From assembly GCF_004684345.1 (NCBI RefSeq), contig NZ_CP038469.1, positions 62,001 through 126,000 of the forward strand: 64,000 bases of DNA. The letters are read 5' to 3'. The position numbers were made by a program, and so were the translations under genes. The stretch is from Citrobacter tructae (GTDB taxonomy: Bacteria; Pseudomonadota; Gammaproteobacteria; Enterobacterales; Enterobacteriaceae). The notes beneath the pieces are model-generated. The model searched no databases. It was not told the DNA's origin and was given only the letters and a program-made list of their open reading frames with translations. Shown piece by piece: positions 17,474 through 27,118 of this stretch (within the stretch, counting starts at the first letter, position 1; each line of letters opens with the position of its first letter).

Positions 17474-18151
17474 TCAGATTTCAGACCATTCGCGCAGCAG
17501 GTTATGATAAAGATTAAGGAGAGATGGGATCTCGGCGCTTTCGCCATGGCGCGCTTTCAGGGACTGGATGTTCTTATCCAGTTCAAAGAGCATGGCGCGT
17601 TTTTTATCGTCACGGATCATCGACTGGATCCACATAAACGAGGCCACGCGGACGCCGCGCGTCACAGGAGTCACACAGTGCAGGCTGCTGGAAGGGTAAA
17701 GCACCAGGTCGCCCGCCGGGAGTTTTACCGCATGCTGGCCGTAGGTGTCATTGACCAGCAGTTCCCCGCCCTCATAGCTGTCGGGATCGCTTAAGAATAA
17801 CGTGGCGGAAAGGTCGGTACGCATCCAGCCGCTTTCCGGATGGCTACGCACCGCACCATCGACGTGAAAGCCGTAGGTCTCAGCGTTCTGATAACGATTG
17901 AACAACGGCGTGGAAAGCGTTTTGGGTAACGCGGCGGCAAAGAACAGCGCACTATTGTTGACGGCGGCCAGCACCTCTTTCTGTAACATGGCATAGCGCT
18001 CGCTACGGGTATCAACTTGCTGGTTATTTTTAACCTGTGCACCCTGAGCGCCGGTGGTGGCGCGGCCATCTATCCATTCTGCTGTGTCCAGTTGTTCACG
18101 AAACCAGGCAACGTCCTGCGGCGATAAGACGCCAGGAATGTGGTACATCAT
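17474..18151 (-). CDS. ybiX: YbiX, PKHD-type Fe(II)/2-oxoglutarate dioxygenase
   Basis: The 225-residue protein has the PKHD-hydroxylase pattern: YGFHVDGAV (HxD iron ligands, near residue 96), a distal histidine in SSSLHCVTPV (near 157) and Arg in RGVRVASF for 2-oxoglutarate. It lies 43 bases after fiu on the same strand, as in E. coli, where ybiX is thought to belong to the iron-starvation unit with fiu. It may alter a catecholate siderophore or another iron-related substrate, which is inferred. Length matches E. coli. Confidence 0.93.
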   Translation of the reverse strand: MMYHIPGVLSPQDVAWFREQLDTAEWIDGRATTGAQGAQVKNNQQVDTRSERYAMLQKEVLAAVNNSALFFAAALPKTLSTPLFNRYQNAETYGFHVDGAVRSHPESGWMRTDLSATLFLSDPDSYEGGELLVNDTYGQHAVKLPAGDLVLYPSSSLHCVTPVTRGVRVASFMWIQSMIRDDKKRAMLFELDKNIQSLKARHGESAEIPSLLNLYHNLLREWSEI

Positions 18152-18194
18152 CAGTGTCTCTCCTGAAAGTGGGGCTTACGCCCCACGCGATAAA

Positions 18195-20480
18195 TCAGAA
18201 ATGCATATTGGCGGTGAGCAGGAAGGTTCTTGGCTCACCCGGGTGGTAACGGTATCCGCTCTTGTTGATCGAGGAGACATAATCGGTGTCGAACAGGTTG
18301 TAGACGTTGAGCTGGAAATCAAGATTGCGGTTTACGCGATATCCCAGTTTGGCATCAGCGACCCAGTAGCTTTCGGTAAAGGATGGCGTGCCTACTGCAC
18401 CGTCAGCGCCGCGATGCATACTGCCCACGTAGCGTGCGCCTGCGCCAACGGAAATATCATCAGTGGCCTGATACTGACTCCACAGGGTGAACGCATGTTC
18501 CGGCGTATACGGCAGGGAGGATGAACCATCCTGAGCGACGTCTTTGCCACTATGTACCGTGGCACGCTGCTGGGTATACCCGCCAATCACCTGCCATGCC
18601 GGGGTAATGTTCCCGGCGACAGAAAGTTCGTATCCTTCAACGCGTTTCTCGCCGTACTGGGAATAGGTGCCGTCGTCGTTCTGTTCGACTTCGTTCTCAA
18701 TGTCGGTGCGGAAAATTGCGGCGGTTAACAGCAGGCGTTTATCCAACACTTCCCATTTGGTACCAATTTCGCTGGTCTTCGCTTTTTGCGGTTTAAAATC
18801 GGTACGGTTGGCGCTATTGCCGGTACCGCTCTGGGCGAGGGCAAAGTTGCTGCCGCCTGGCGGTTGCTGCGAGACGGCATAGTTAATGTAAACATTGCCG
18901 TTATCCGTCAGATGATAAAGCGCCCCGGCTTTCCAGTTCACCAGGTTACCGGATTTAGTGGTATCAATGGTGGTGACCGGTGATCCTTTTGCTACGCCTG
19001 TCGGGCAGGCGACGGCACCGCGTCCGGAAGCCCCACATGCGGTAGCGCTGTCATACTCGGTGCGGTAGTTATCGAGTCGAATGCCGCCGTTCAGTTCAAA
19101 TTCACGGGTAATTTGTAAGGTATCGAACGCATAAATGCCGAAGGTATCGGTCTGACCGTTGGCGTTGGCACCGTTACGGTTCAACCCGCCCACGCTGACG
19201 TTGCTGTTGGGATGGTAAATATTCACCGGCGGCGGTGTGATCGGCGCTACGCCGTAGTTGGTCTGTGTTTCGCGCGTAAACTCCACGCCGGTGCTGATGT
19301 CATGACCGATGGCACCAGTATAAAATTTTGACGTCAGATTGGTCTGGTTGGTGAGGATTTTGTTGCTGACATCTTTGGTGTTCGCAACCCGCGACCAGCT
19401 CCAGGTGTCAACGCTGCTGGTGGGTTGGGTGATATTTGACGCACCGCCCATCACCGCTGTCATCAGGTAATCTTGTTTTACACGTGACCAGCGTGTGGTG
19501 TTGCGCACGGTGGTGGTGTCGTTCAGGTCATGCTCAAAACGCATTGTTGCGGTATCGGTCGTTGAGTCGTCGTAATCCGAATCGGTGCCGTAGAAGTTAT
19601 TTGTATCTACTTTCCCGGAATGGTTCAAGGCAGAAGTCCCCGCAGAAGGCGCGGAATAACCCGGCAGGCCGATGGTGGGAATGCCCCCGTCCGGCGTGTT
19701 GTGCTGGGTGACGTGCAGATAGTTCAGATACAGGCGGTTTTCAGTACCTAAACCAAAAGCGACAGACGGCGCAACGCCGTAGCGTTCGTTTTTAACGTTA
19801 TCGCGTCCGGCGTCGTGTGTTTTTTCACCCATCAGGTTTAACCGTGCGGCGGTGGTGTCGCCAAGGACCTGATTGATGTCCAGTGTGCCGCGGCGCAGCC
19901 AGGCGCTGCCGACGCTGGCAGAAGCATCAATACCTGAGTCGGTGCGCGGTTGTTTGCTGATCATATTGATCGAGCCGGTCGGCGCGCTGCGGCCATAATC
20001 GGTGCCGGAAGGACCCTTGATGACTTCAACCTGTTCGGTATTGAAGGTATCGCGCGTAACGCTGCCGATATCGCGAACACCGTCGATGTAAATGCTGTTT
20101 GAAGTGTCTGCCCCACGCATATAAATAGCATCACCGGTGGTGGAGTTCCCGTTTTCACCGGCGAAAAATGCGCCCACGCCCGGAACGTTCTTCAGCGCAT
20201 CGGTCAGGTTTGTTGCCCCCTGATCCTTGATAACCTGCTCAGAAATCACCGTCATGGTGCGCGTAGTATCAGCAACCGGACGGGAGAATTTCGGATCGGC
20301 AGAGTGTGTGGGAGCGTACAGCGATGGCTTGGCTGCTTCTACGACCAGCGTATCTTCTTGTTTCTTATCCTGATCGCCAGCGGCAACAGCTTGAGCTACC
20401 GGAGACAGACTGATACACAGACCGGCAAAAAAGGTCAGCGAATGGAAACTACTGGACGGCAGGTTGCGATTTTTATCCAT
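18195..20480 (-). CDS. fiu: Fiu, TonB-dependent catecholate siderophore receptor
   Basis: The 761 residues comprise a signal peptide (to about AVA at 31), a TonB box-like segment (EDTLVVEA), the plug domain (about 60-180, with GVGAFFAGENG and MRGADTSNSIYIDG) and a 22-strand barrel ending in the outer-membrane C-terminal phenylalanine (TANMHF). E. coli Fiu takes up ferric dihydroxybenzoylserine and catechol-bearing antibiotics such as cefiderocol. The start MDKNRN is chosen by alignment to E. coli; 19 more codons are open upstream. A Fur box lies about 105 bases upstream. Confidence 0.95.
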   Translation of the reverse strand: MDKNRNLPSSSFHSLTFFAGLCISLSPVAQAVAAGDQDKKQEDTLVVEAAKPSLYAPTHSADPKFSRPVADTTRTMTVISEQVIKDQGATNLTDALKNVPGVGAFFAGENGNSTTGDAIYMRGADTSNSIYIDGVRDIGSVTRDTFNTEQVEVIKGPSGTDYGRSAPTGSINMISKQPRTDSGIDASASVGSAWLRRGTLDINQVLGDTTAARLNLMGEKTHDAGRDNVKNERYGVAPSVAFGLGTENRLYLNYLHVTQHNTPDGGIPTIGLPGYSAPSAGTSALNHSGKVDTNNFYGTDSDYDDSTTDTATMRFEHDLNDTTTVRNTTRWSRVKQDYLMTAVMGGASNITQPTSSVDTWSWSRVANTKDVSNKILTNQTNLTSKFYTGAIGHDISTGVEFTRETQTNYGVAPITPPPVNIYHPNSNVSVGGLNRNGANANGQTDTFGIYAFDTLQITREFELNGGIRLDNYRTEYDSATACGASGRGAVACPTGVAKGSPVTTIDTTKSGNLVNWKAGALYHLTDNGNVYINYAVSQQPPGGSNFALAQSGTGNSANRTDFKPQKAKTSEIGTKWEVLDKRLLLTAAIFRTDIENEVEQNDDGTYSQYGEKRVEGYELSVAGNITPAWQVIGGYTQQRATVHSGKDVAQDGSSSLPYTPEHAFTLWSQYQATDDISVGAGARYVGSMHRGADGAVGTPSFTESYWVADAKLGYRVNRNLDFQLNVYNLFDTDYVSSINKSGYRYHPGEPRTFLLTANMHF

Positions 20481-20585
20481 GTTAATGAGTAACTTATTAT
20501 TTTTTGAGTAGAAGGTTTCACTCGTGCGAAGGGACATCTCTCTGGATGTTATGCCTGCAGGTCTCGCCGTAATGAAATGCGCAAT

Positions 20586-20611
20586 TGATAATGATTTTGA
20601 TAAGCATTATT
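20586..20611. promoter_or_regulatory. Fur box upstream of fiu
   Basis: The sequence TGATAATGATTTTGATAAGC followed by ATTATT matches the Fur consensus (GATAATGATAATCATTATC) in overlapping register, as expected for two offset Fur dimers. It sits upstream of fiu on the minus strand. Iron repression of fiu by Fur is known in E. coli. Confidence 0.85.
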
Positions 20612-20770
20612 AATCAGGGCAACTTTTTAGCATTCATTAATTCAAAAATAAATACATTTATTTACATTGGAATCAAAATTCGAACATGATGGTTACAGTT
20701 TGTGCAGAGGTTGCGCTGAGGGCAGAAAAGAAAACTGCATTCAGGATGAATGCAGTTAGGCTGAGGGAGG

Positions 20771-21031
20771 TTATTTGTAGATCGTTGCTGTACCGTACAT
20801 CTGGTTTTTACCGCCAGCAGAATTAACCACATAGCCTTTTGCGCCTTGCTCTTTCGCTTTTTCAGCCAGTTTATCTTCAAGATCGCTCAGACTTGAAGCG
20901 CCGGTAGCCGATACGGTTCCGGAGGCTTGCAGCGGACCGGTGGCAGGGTTGGTGTTAGGCGGGGCAGCAAAAGACGCAAATGTCATGCCGGTGAGTACGG
21001 TAGCGGCAAGGAATGTGAGGCATTTCTTCAT
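20771..21031 (-). CDS. mcbA: McbA (YbiM), periplasmic DUF1471 protein
   Basis: These 86 residues contain a signal peptide (MKKCLTFLAATVLTGMTFASFA) and a DUF1471 domain with LSDLEDKLAEKAKEQGAKGY and the final GTATIYK. In E. coli McbA is controlled by McbR and prevents colanic acid-linked mucoidy in biofilm. Here it lies upstream of fiu on the same strand. A ribosome site GAGGAT precedes the ATG. Confidence 0.9.
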   Translation of the reverse strand: MKKCLTFLAATVLTGMTFASFAAPPNTNPATGPLQASGTVSATGASSLSDLEDKLAEKAKEQGAKGYVVNSAGGKNQMYGTATIYK

Positions 21032-21242
21032 GATGATATCCTCTGAGAGACAACAGGTGGTGCCTGATAAGTTTAGGACGTCATGGCATGATAATTACGG
21101 CAAAAAATCGATGATCAACTGCTCATTTTTCGAGCAATTCATTTTGCGTAAATCAGGCAAAAATTATCGATTTTCCCTGTTGTGTGTGTTTACCGCGTGG
21201 CGTTATGCGGGTATCTTACGCCGCTGTTAAAAGGAGAATGTT

Positions 21243-22169
21243 ATGCCCCCCCAGAAACCGGGATTACACCCACGCAACCGCCACAATGGCCGTTACGATC
21301 TTGCTACGTTATGCCAGGTTACGCCCGAATTGACGCAATTTCTCACGCTTACGCCAGGTGGCGAGCAGAGCGTTGATTTCGCGAACCCATCGGCCGTGAA
21401 GGCGCTGAATAAAGCACTGTTGGCACATTACTATGCGGTGGCTAACTGGGATATTCCGCAAGGCTTCCTGTGCCCACCGGTACCGGGTCGGGCTGATTAC
21501 ATTCACCATCTGGCCGATCTGTTGGGTGAAACGACAGGTACTATCCCTGTTAATGCGAGCGTGCTGGACATCGGCGTTGGGGCAAACTGTATTTATCCGC
21601 TAATTGGCGTGCATGAGTATGGCTGGCGGTTTACCGGTAGCGAGACCAGCCAAGAAGCGTTGAGCAGCGCACAGGCGATCATTAACGCCAATCCGGGTTT
21701 AACCCGAGCTATCCGCCTGCGCCGTCAGAAAGTGCCATCGGCTATCTTCAGCGGAATCATTCATAAGAATGAACAGTTCGAAGCCACGCTTTGTAATCCT
21801 CCGTTCCATGACTCTGCTGCTTCAGCCCGTGCCGGAGGCGAGCGCAAGCGTCGTAACCTGGGACAGGATAAAGACGATGCCCTGAACTTTGGCGGCCAAC
21901 AGCAGGAGTTATGGTGTGAAGGCGGCGAAGTAGCATTTATCAAAAAAATGATCGCGGAAAGCCAGACCTTTGGTCGCCAGGTCATGTGGTTCACCACGCT
22001 GGTTTCACGGGGTGAAAACCTGCCGCCGCTGTACCACGCCTTGACGGATGTGGGGGCGGTGAAAGTGGTCAAAAAAGAGATGGCCCAGGGACAAAAGCAA
22101 AGCCGCTTTATTGCCTGGACCTTTATGGATAACGATCAACGTCGCCGTTTTATGGCGCGTCAACGCTAA
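21243..22169 (+). CDS. rlmF: RlmF, 23S rRNA (adenine-1618-N6) methyltransferase
   Basis: The 308-residue length equals E. coli RlmF. The Rossmann SAM site is LDIGVGANCIYPL (about residue 110) and the adenine-N6 catalytic motif is NPPF (in EATLCNPPFHDS, near 183). The substrate is A1618 of 23S rRNA. AAAGGAG precedes the ATG. The last four bases overlap the ybiO stop on the other strand, so the two genes are convergent with touching ends. Confidence 0.95.
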   Translation: MPPQKPGLHPRNRHNGRYDLATLCQVTPELTQFLTLTPGGEQSVDFANPSAVKALNKALLAHYYAVANWDIPQGFLCPPVPGRADYIHHLADLLGETTGTIPVNASVLDIGVGANCIYPLIGVHEYGWRFTGSETSQEALSSAQAIINANPGLTRAIRLRRQKVPSAIFSGIIHKNEQFEATLCNPPFHDSAASARAGGERKRRNLGQDKDDALNFGGQQQELWCEGGEVAFIKKMIAESQTFGRQVMWFTTLVSRGENLPPLYHALTDVGAVKVVKKEMAQGQKQSRFIAWTFMDNDQRRRFMARQR

Positions 22170-24400
22170 ATCGTCGACTCCGTCGGCGGCAGCGGATCAG
22201 CGGCTGCCGTGGGGCCATTCGCCGGTGCAGGCAGGACCTGGTAGGTCTGTACTGGCGTACGCACGTAGGCCTGGTCAAAATGTTTTTTCACCTGACTGTC
22301 GAGCGCAAAGCGTACTGCCCACTGCTTCAGCGGTAAGGTGGTAAACGAAACCCGCAGCGTAAACGCCGTATTGGTTAATCCCACAATCCCGGCAAATGAC
22401 GGCTCGCCAATAATAAATCCGCGAATATCTTCCATTTCCATTACTGCCGCGACCGCGTCTTTCAACGCCTGATTGGCTTTTTCCGCATCCTCATGACGGT
22501 CCACGTCGTAATTGGCGACGACCGATCCGATGCCGCGCACAAAGTTGGCGAAGGTGGTTATCGAAGACCATGGGATAATATGGTACGCCCCGGTGTCCTG
22601 GCGTACGCCCACTGAACGAATCGACATTCGCTCAACAGTGCCGGTTAGCGGACCGATGGTTACTAAATCTCCGGTATTCATGCCATTTTCAAACTGGATA
22701 AAGATCCCGGTAATAATATCCTTCACCAGCGTCTGCGAGCCGAACGATATCGCCAGCCCCAGCGCGCCAGCACCCGCCAGTAACGGGGCAATATTAACCC
22801 CAATTTCTGACAGCACGATCATAATAGTAATGGTGCTGATAATCACCGCCAGCGCGTTGCGAAACAGCGTCAGTAACGTGCGGGTACGCGCACTGGGCAG
22901 GGGCCGTCCATGGATATCCGAGGTCAGACGATTTTCAATCAGGCTGGCGAGCAGGGTCCAGCCGATGGCGGAGAAGAATAAAATTAGCGCGATGCGGATC
23001 AGGATATCTACCGTTTTTTCGCCTGCGCCGTAATGCAGCCAGTTCCAGAAATCGAACAGCCCCCAGGCGTTGAGGAGCAGCATTACGGCGACACAGACCG
23101 TCAGGATCCGTGCGATGCTTAACGCCGTAGACAGCCAGCCATTCAGTCGTTTTTGCAATTCCGGGTAGCTGCGCTGGGTATGTGGTGAAAGCGTAATAGT
23201 TTTGGCGATCCAGCGGGAAAACATGCCGGAAACAAAGGCGGCGATGCCGATAATCACCAGGCTGCGCAGCGTTGCCCCCATCATAAATTTCAGGCTGTTA
23301 CCCGGATCAAACAACGAGAAGAAAAATAGCACGATGAAATAGGCGCTGGCCAGCCAGTGCCATACCAGTGCAAAGGCGCGGATAAACAGACTGAAAAAAG
23401 CCAGTGACCTTTCAGCCAGATTCTGCAAATGCTGGGTGATATCTCTTTTGTTCCTGAAGATTAGATACAGCGCCCACAGCGTAATGCACAGCATGATGAT
23501 GACGTTAGCCATGGCGCCAACCTGCACATTGACCTGATTAGAGATAATGGGCACCACTACGATAAGTCCATAGCCAATCAGGCTGCTTAGTGCGCTCAGG
23601 CGACGATTCCAGTAGCGTGCCCCCGCATCCTGAATATTGAACGGACGCAACTCTGCCACCGTCGGGCAAAATATCAGACGCAAAATGGCCTTGAAGAACT
23701 CGATCAGCGCGAAGGCATTGAGAAACAAACTTTGCTGGAAAGCGATGGTGCGGCTGCCGGCATTCATTCTGTCGCTCAATATCTGCCCAACGAACAGCGT
23801 CAGCGCCAGCAGCAATAAATCGATGATGAACGCACCAATAATCATTGCGGGAAGCTGTAGCCAGTTGCTGCGCTCGCGATTTTTTTGCCGCGCCCATTGT
23901 CCCATTTTGCGATACAGCGGCAACGCACATAAGCGTATCAGCCCGTAAAACCCGAACACGGACACTGCCAGCATGAAGAAGTGGGTCAGGGCATTGGTGA
24001 AAGATTGCGGATTAAATGATTTGTGCGGTGCGTCGGTGATGTTGCGATAAAGCTGGGCAAATCGGCTGGAGAGGGCTTCCCCGTAGTGGCGACTGACATC
24101 GGTCACGTTCTCGAGTACCGTTTTTTCCTCCGTTAGCGTGGGAGGAACGATAGTCGGTACCGGGTCAGGTGGAGGCGTTGCCGCTACTTTTCGCAGTTGA
24201 CCTATCAACTCCTGGCGTGAGGCGTCATTCTCCAGCACGTCGGCCAGGGCACCGTAAGCGGCCTTCTTTTGCTCAATGTCAGGTTCTGCAGCAGGCTCGG
24301 CTGGCGGGTTGGCGGATGCTGTGGTCGTTACGCCGGGTATGGTGACCGCCTGAGCCGGGACGCTCAGCAGAAAAAAGCAGATGAACAAGATCCACCGCAT
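22166..24400 (-). CDS. ybiO: YbiO, moderate-conductance mechanosensitive channel
   Basis: Starting from MRWILF the protein has 744 residues. It has a signal peptide, a periplasmic helical domain (to about 145), about ten membrane helices, and the MscS core at about 515-700: a pore helix with AGAGALGLAISFGSQTLVKDIITG followed by the beta domain (IGPLTGTVERMSIRS). E. coli YbiO opens under osmotic downshift and is regulated by RpoS. The start is chosen for the GGGAGGAGTC ribosome site; nine codons upstream are also open. Confidence 0.94.
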   Translation of the reverse strand: MRWILFICFFLLSVPAQAVTIPGVTTTASANPPAEPAAEPDIEQKKAAYGALADVLENDASRQELIGQLRKVAATPPPDPVPTIVPPTLTEEKTVLENVTDVSRHYGEALSSRFAQLYRNITDAPHKSFNPQSFTNALTHFFMLAVSVFGFYGLIRLCALPLYRKMGQWARQKNRERSNWLQLPAMIIGAFIIDLLLLALTLFVGQILSDRMNAGSRTIAFQQSLFLNAFALIEFFKAILRLIFCPTVAELRPFNIQDAGARYWNRRLSALSSLIGYGLIVVVPIISNQVNVQVGAMANVIIMLCITLWALYLIFRNKRDITQHLQNLAERSLAFFSLFIRAFALVWHWLASAYFIVLFFFSLFDPGNSLKFMMGATLRSLVIIGIAAFVSGMFSRWIAKTITLSPHTQRSYPELQKRLNGWLSTALSIARILTVCVAVMLLLNAWGLFDFWNWLHYGAGEKTVDILIRIALILFFSAIGWTLLASLIENRLTSDIHGRPLPSARTRTLLTLFRNALAVIISTITIMIVLSEIGVNIAPLLAGAGALGLAISFGSQTLVKDIITGIFIQFENGMNTGDLVTIGPLTGTVERMSIRSVGVRQDTGAYHIIPWSSITTFANFVRGIGSVVANYDVDRHEDAEKANQALKDAVAAVMEMEDIRGFIIGEPSFAGIVGLTNTAFTLRVSFTTLPLKQWAVRFALDSQVKKHFDQAYVRTPVQTYQVLPAPANGPTAAADPLPPTESTI

Positions 24401-24486
24401 GACTCCTCCCATGAGAAACAAACACAAAAGGATAAGTATAGATGTCAGGGCGGGAGGAGCGTGAAATCAGAAGATTCTGGGGAGGA

Positions 24487-24511
24487 ACCTCCCTTCGGGG
24501 GGAAGGGAGGT
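24487..24511 (-). terminator. Hairpin after glnQ, possible terminator
   Basis: A 9-bp stem (ACCTCCCTT with AAGGGAGGT) with a 7-base GC-rich loop follows glnQ by 8 bases. No T run follows on the minus strand, so it may stabilise the 3' end rather than end transcription alone. Confidence 0.55.
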
Positions 24512-24518
24512 GTCAGCA

Positions 24519-25241
24519 TCAGGAAACGTGCTGTAAAAATTCCTGCAGGCGCTGGCTGGGCGGATTTTCAATTAAGGTTTGCGGATTACCGTCTTCGGCA
24601 ATGCGGCCCTTATCAATGAAGATCAGGCGTGAGGCCACTTTTTCGGCAAAGCCGATTTCGTGGGTCACAATCACCATCGTCATGCCTTCTTCCGCCAGAT
24701 CCTGCATAACTTTCAGCACTTCGTGACGCAGTTCCGGATCAAGGGCTGAGGTTGGCTCATCAAACAGCATCATTTTTGGCTTCACCGCCAGCGCACGGGC
24801 GATCGCCACGCGCTGCTGCTGGCCGCCGGATAGCTCAGAAGGATAGTGATGAGCACGCTCAGCAAGGCCCACTTTAGCCAGTAACTCTTTGGCCTGTTTC
24901 TCAGCCTGATCTTTCTTCGCCCCACGTACGCGCAGCGGCCCAAACATGACGTTTTCCAACGCCGTCAGGTGTGGGAACAGATAGAACTGCTGGAACACCA
25001 TCCCGGCTTCCTGGCGGATTAACCGCTCGTCGACCTTCGGATCGTTGACCTTTAGTCCGTCGACAATTAGCTCACCGGAGGTTATCTCTTCCAGCTTGTT
25101 AATGCAGCGCAGTAGGGTGGATTTACCGGAACCGGAAGGGCCGATAATCACCACCACTTCACCCTGGCCAATATTCAGATCAATGTTATGCAGCACCTGG
25201 GTGGGACCAAAATGCTTAGAGACGTTTTTAAATTCAATCAC
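24519..25241 (-). CDS. glnQ: GlnQ, ATP-binding subunit of the glutamine ABC transporter
   Basis: The 240-residue ATPase carries Walker A GPSGSGKST, Q-loop FQQFYLFPH, signature LSGGQQQR, Walker B MLFDEPTSALD and H-loop VTHE. It is nearly identical to remembered E. coli GlnQ. It powers high-affinity glutamine import with GlnP and GlnH. It overlaps glnP by 4 bases and is the last gene of glnHPQ. Confidence 0.97.
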   Translation of the reverse strand: MIEFKNVSKHFGPTQVLHNIDLNIGQGEVVVIIGPSGSGKSTLLRCINKLEEITSGELIVDGLKVNDPKVDERLIRQEAGMVFQQFYLFPHLTALENVMFGPLRVRGAKKDQAEKQAKELLAKVGLAERAHHYPSELSGGQQQRVAIARALAVKPKMMLFDEPTSALDPELRHEVLKVMQDLAEEGMTMVIVTHEIGFAEKVASRLIFIDKGRIAEDGNPQTLIENPPSQRLQEFLQHVS

Positions 25242-25897
25242 AGGATTTTCATCCTTCTTTCCAGACGACGCAGAACGAAGCTCAGCACCAGCGTAATAAT
25301 CAGATAGAACACCGCAACGGCGCTCCAGATTTCCAGTGCGCGGAAGTTACCGGCAATTATTTCCTGACCCTGACGAGTCAGTTCAGCGACGCCAATGACA
25401 ATAAACAGCGAGGTATCTTTAATGCTGATGATCCACTGGTTGCCCAGCGGCGGCAGCATACGACGCAGCGCGAGAGGCAAAATAACGTGGCGAATAGTCT
25501 CTGTACGCGAGAGACCCAGCGCCAGCCCGGCTTCGCTGAAACCTTTATGAATTGAGAGCACTGCGCCACGGGTAATTTCTGCGATGTAGGCACCGGAGTT
25601 AATCATGATGGTGACGACGGCGGCGCTGAAAGGATCAATGCGCAAATCGTTAAAGGCCATCGGCAGGGCAAAGTAGATAAACATCACCTGCACAACGATG
25701 GGCGTGCCGCGGATGACTTCGATAAATACCAGCGCAACGTGGTTGGCTATCCAACCGCCGAAGGTACGTGCAAACCCTGCTGCAAGTCCGATGATCAGAC
25801 CGCCAGCCAGACCGAGGACCGAAATCCACAGAGTCATTTTGGCGCCTTCAATCAAGAGCGGAATGGCGGGCCAAATGGCACTCCAGTCAAACTGCAT
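25238..25897 (-). CDS. glnP: GlnP, glutamine ABC transporter permease
   Basis: This 219-residue permease of the polar amino-acid type has about five membrane helices. The EAA loop reads EAGLALGLSRTETIRHVILPLALRRMLPP in part (key residues EAxxxLG, positions about 130-160) and contacts GlnQ. It functions as a homodimer. The gene follows glnH after a 109-base gap that holds a REP-like repeat. Confidence 0.96.
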   Translation of the reverse strand: MQFDWSAIWPAIPLLIEGAKMTLWISVLGLAGGLIIGLAAGFARTFGGWIANHVALVFIEVIRGTPIVVQVMFIYFALPMAFNDLRIDPFSAAVVTIMINSGAYIAEITRGAVLSIHKGFSEAGLALGLSRTETIRHVILPLALRRMLPPLGNQWIISIKDTSLFIVIGVAELTRQGQEIIAGNFRALEIWSAVAVFYLIITLVLSFVLRRLERRMKIL

Positions 25898-25958
25898 ATG
25901 TCGTTCCTGTTACCGTGGTGAGAAAAACAATGAGCCATAACGTGATGACTCAAAAATT

Positions 25959-25996
25959 GTAGGCCCGGTACGCGTTAGCGCCACCGGGCGTTACAG
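25959..25996. repeat. REP element between glnH and glnP
   Basis: The sequence TAGGCCCGGTACGCGTTAGC followed by GCCACCGGGC forms the imperfect GC-rich palindrome of an enterobacterial REP unit, inside the glnHPQ operon. Such elements protect upstream mRNA, here that of the periplasmic GlnH which is needed in excess over the permease. Confidence 0.75.
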
Positions 25997-26006
25997 AAGG
26001 CCATTT

Positions 26007-26753
26007 TTATTTAGGTTCAGTACCGAACCATTTTTTGTAGATTTCGTTGTATGTGCCGTTCTCTTTCAGCGTTTTCAGCGCGCCGTTTACTTTCTCACGC
26101 AGTTCGTCGCTGCCTTTCGGGAAGGCAATACCGTACTGCTGGGCTTCCAGAGAGTCGCCTACGGCTTTAAACTGACCGTTACCTGCAGTTTTGATGAAGT
26201 AAAGAATGTTTGGCGTGTCGTGCAGCACGGCGTCTGCGCGGTTAGTACCCAGTTCCATATATGCGTTATCAATGTTCGGGAACTGACGCAGATCTTTGGT
26301 TTTGATGTTCGCTTTTGCGTAATCGACAGAACCGGTTCCGCCTTTCACTGCAACCACTTTACCATCCAGATCTTTAACGCTTTTCACGTCGTTATTGTTT
26401 GCTTTAACCATTACTAACAGGCCGCTTTTGTAGTAGCCGTCAGAAAAATCGATCGCTTTTTTACGTTCTTCGGTGATGGTGATACCTGCCAACGCCAAAT
26501 CGATATTTTTGGTTTGCAGTGCCGGAATGATGCCGCTGAAATCCATCGGTTTCAGTTCATAATCCAGCTTCAACTCTTTGGCGACAGCAGCCCACAGATC
26601 CACATCAAAACCGACGTATTTGTCACCCTGCTTAAATTCAAACGGAACAAAAGCAGTGTCGGTTGCGACAACGAGTTTCTTATCCGCGGCATGAGAAGAC
26701 ACCGCAAAAGCCAGGGTAAGTGCAGCCAGTGAAACTTTTAATACAGACTTCAT
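26007..26753 (-). CDS. glnH: GlnH, periplasmic glutamine-binding protein
   Basis: Read from MKSVLK, the protein has 248 residues as in E. coli, with a signal peptide ending SSHA-ADKK (residues 1-22). The type 3 solute-binding fold motif GFDVDLWAAVAKEL is present near residue 50. It delivers glutamine to GlnPQ. The start is fixed by the AAAGGA ribosome site and the signal peptide; the frame is open 26 codons further up, through the sigma-54 promoter. Nitrogen control is visible upstream. Confidence 0.97.
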   Translation of the reverse strand: MKSVLKVSLAALTLAFAVSSHAADKKLVVATDTAFVPFEFKQGDKYVGFDVDLWAAVAKELKLDYELKPMDFSGIIPALQTKNIDLALAGITITEERKKAIDFSDGYYKSGLLVMVKANNNDVKSVKDLDGKVVAVKGGTGSVDYAKANIKTKDLRQFPNIDNAYMELGTNRADAVLHDTPNILYFIKTAGNGQFKAVGDSLEAQQYGIAFPKGSDELREKVNGALKTLKENGTYNEIYKKWFGTEPK

Positions 26754-26806
26754 AGGATTTCCTTTTATATCCACGGGGCGATCCCCTGCGAGAACATATG
26801 GCTTAA

Positions 26807-26822
26807 TGAAAAAATCGTGCCA
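26807..26822 (-). promoter_or_regulatory. Sigma-54 promoter of glnHPQ
   Basis: On the minus strand TGGCAC is followed after five bases by TTTCA, matching the -24/-12 consensus TGGCAC-N5-TTGCW. The predicted transcription start is near 26796, giving a leader of about 43 bases to the glnH ATG. This corresponds to glnHp2 of E. coli. Confidence 0.85.
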
Positions 26823-26895
26823 ATTTTGCAACTTATTGTTTTAACAAGAAGGTGCTACGTTTTGCTGCACAATAAGTAGGGCAAAGCAGGCTGCC

Positions 26896-26925
26896 TGCAC
26901 CATTCTGGGGCACTTATTTGGTGCG
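26896..26925. promoter_or_regulatory. Two overlapping NtrC sites upstream of glnH
   Basis: Two 17-base NtrC-type inverted repeats are visible: TGCACC-N5-GGGGCA (26896-26912) and GGCACT-N5-GGTGCG (26909-26925). Their centres lie 13 bases apart, about 108 and 121 bases upstream of the predicted sigma-54 start. This agrees with the two NtrC sites known for E. coli glnHp2. Confidence 0.82.
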
Positions 26926-27067
26926 CGAAGGGAGCGATGCAAACGATATGACTATTTAGCGTAAAAATTGTTGATAAAACAATCTTTCATTAACGATTGT
27001 GTGAAGTGATTATTACAAATATTTTACTTTACAGTCGCGGGCAATCAATGTTACGCACCAAAAAAGT

Positions 27068-27092
27068 GCAAAACCCCCGCCGGGGCGAGGGT
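27068..27092 (-). terminator. Probable terminator of dps
   Basis: On the minus strand CCCTCGCCCCGGCGGGGG forms a GC-rich hairpin followed by TTTTGCACTTTTTTGG, a T-rich tail, 27 bases after the dps stop. Confidence 0.8.
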
Positions 27093-27118
27093 GCTATAGG
27101 TATTTCTTATCATGGACG

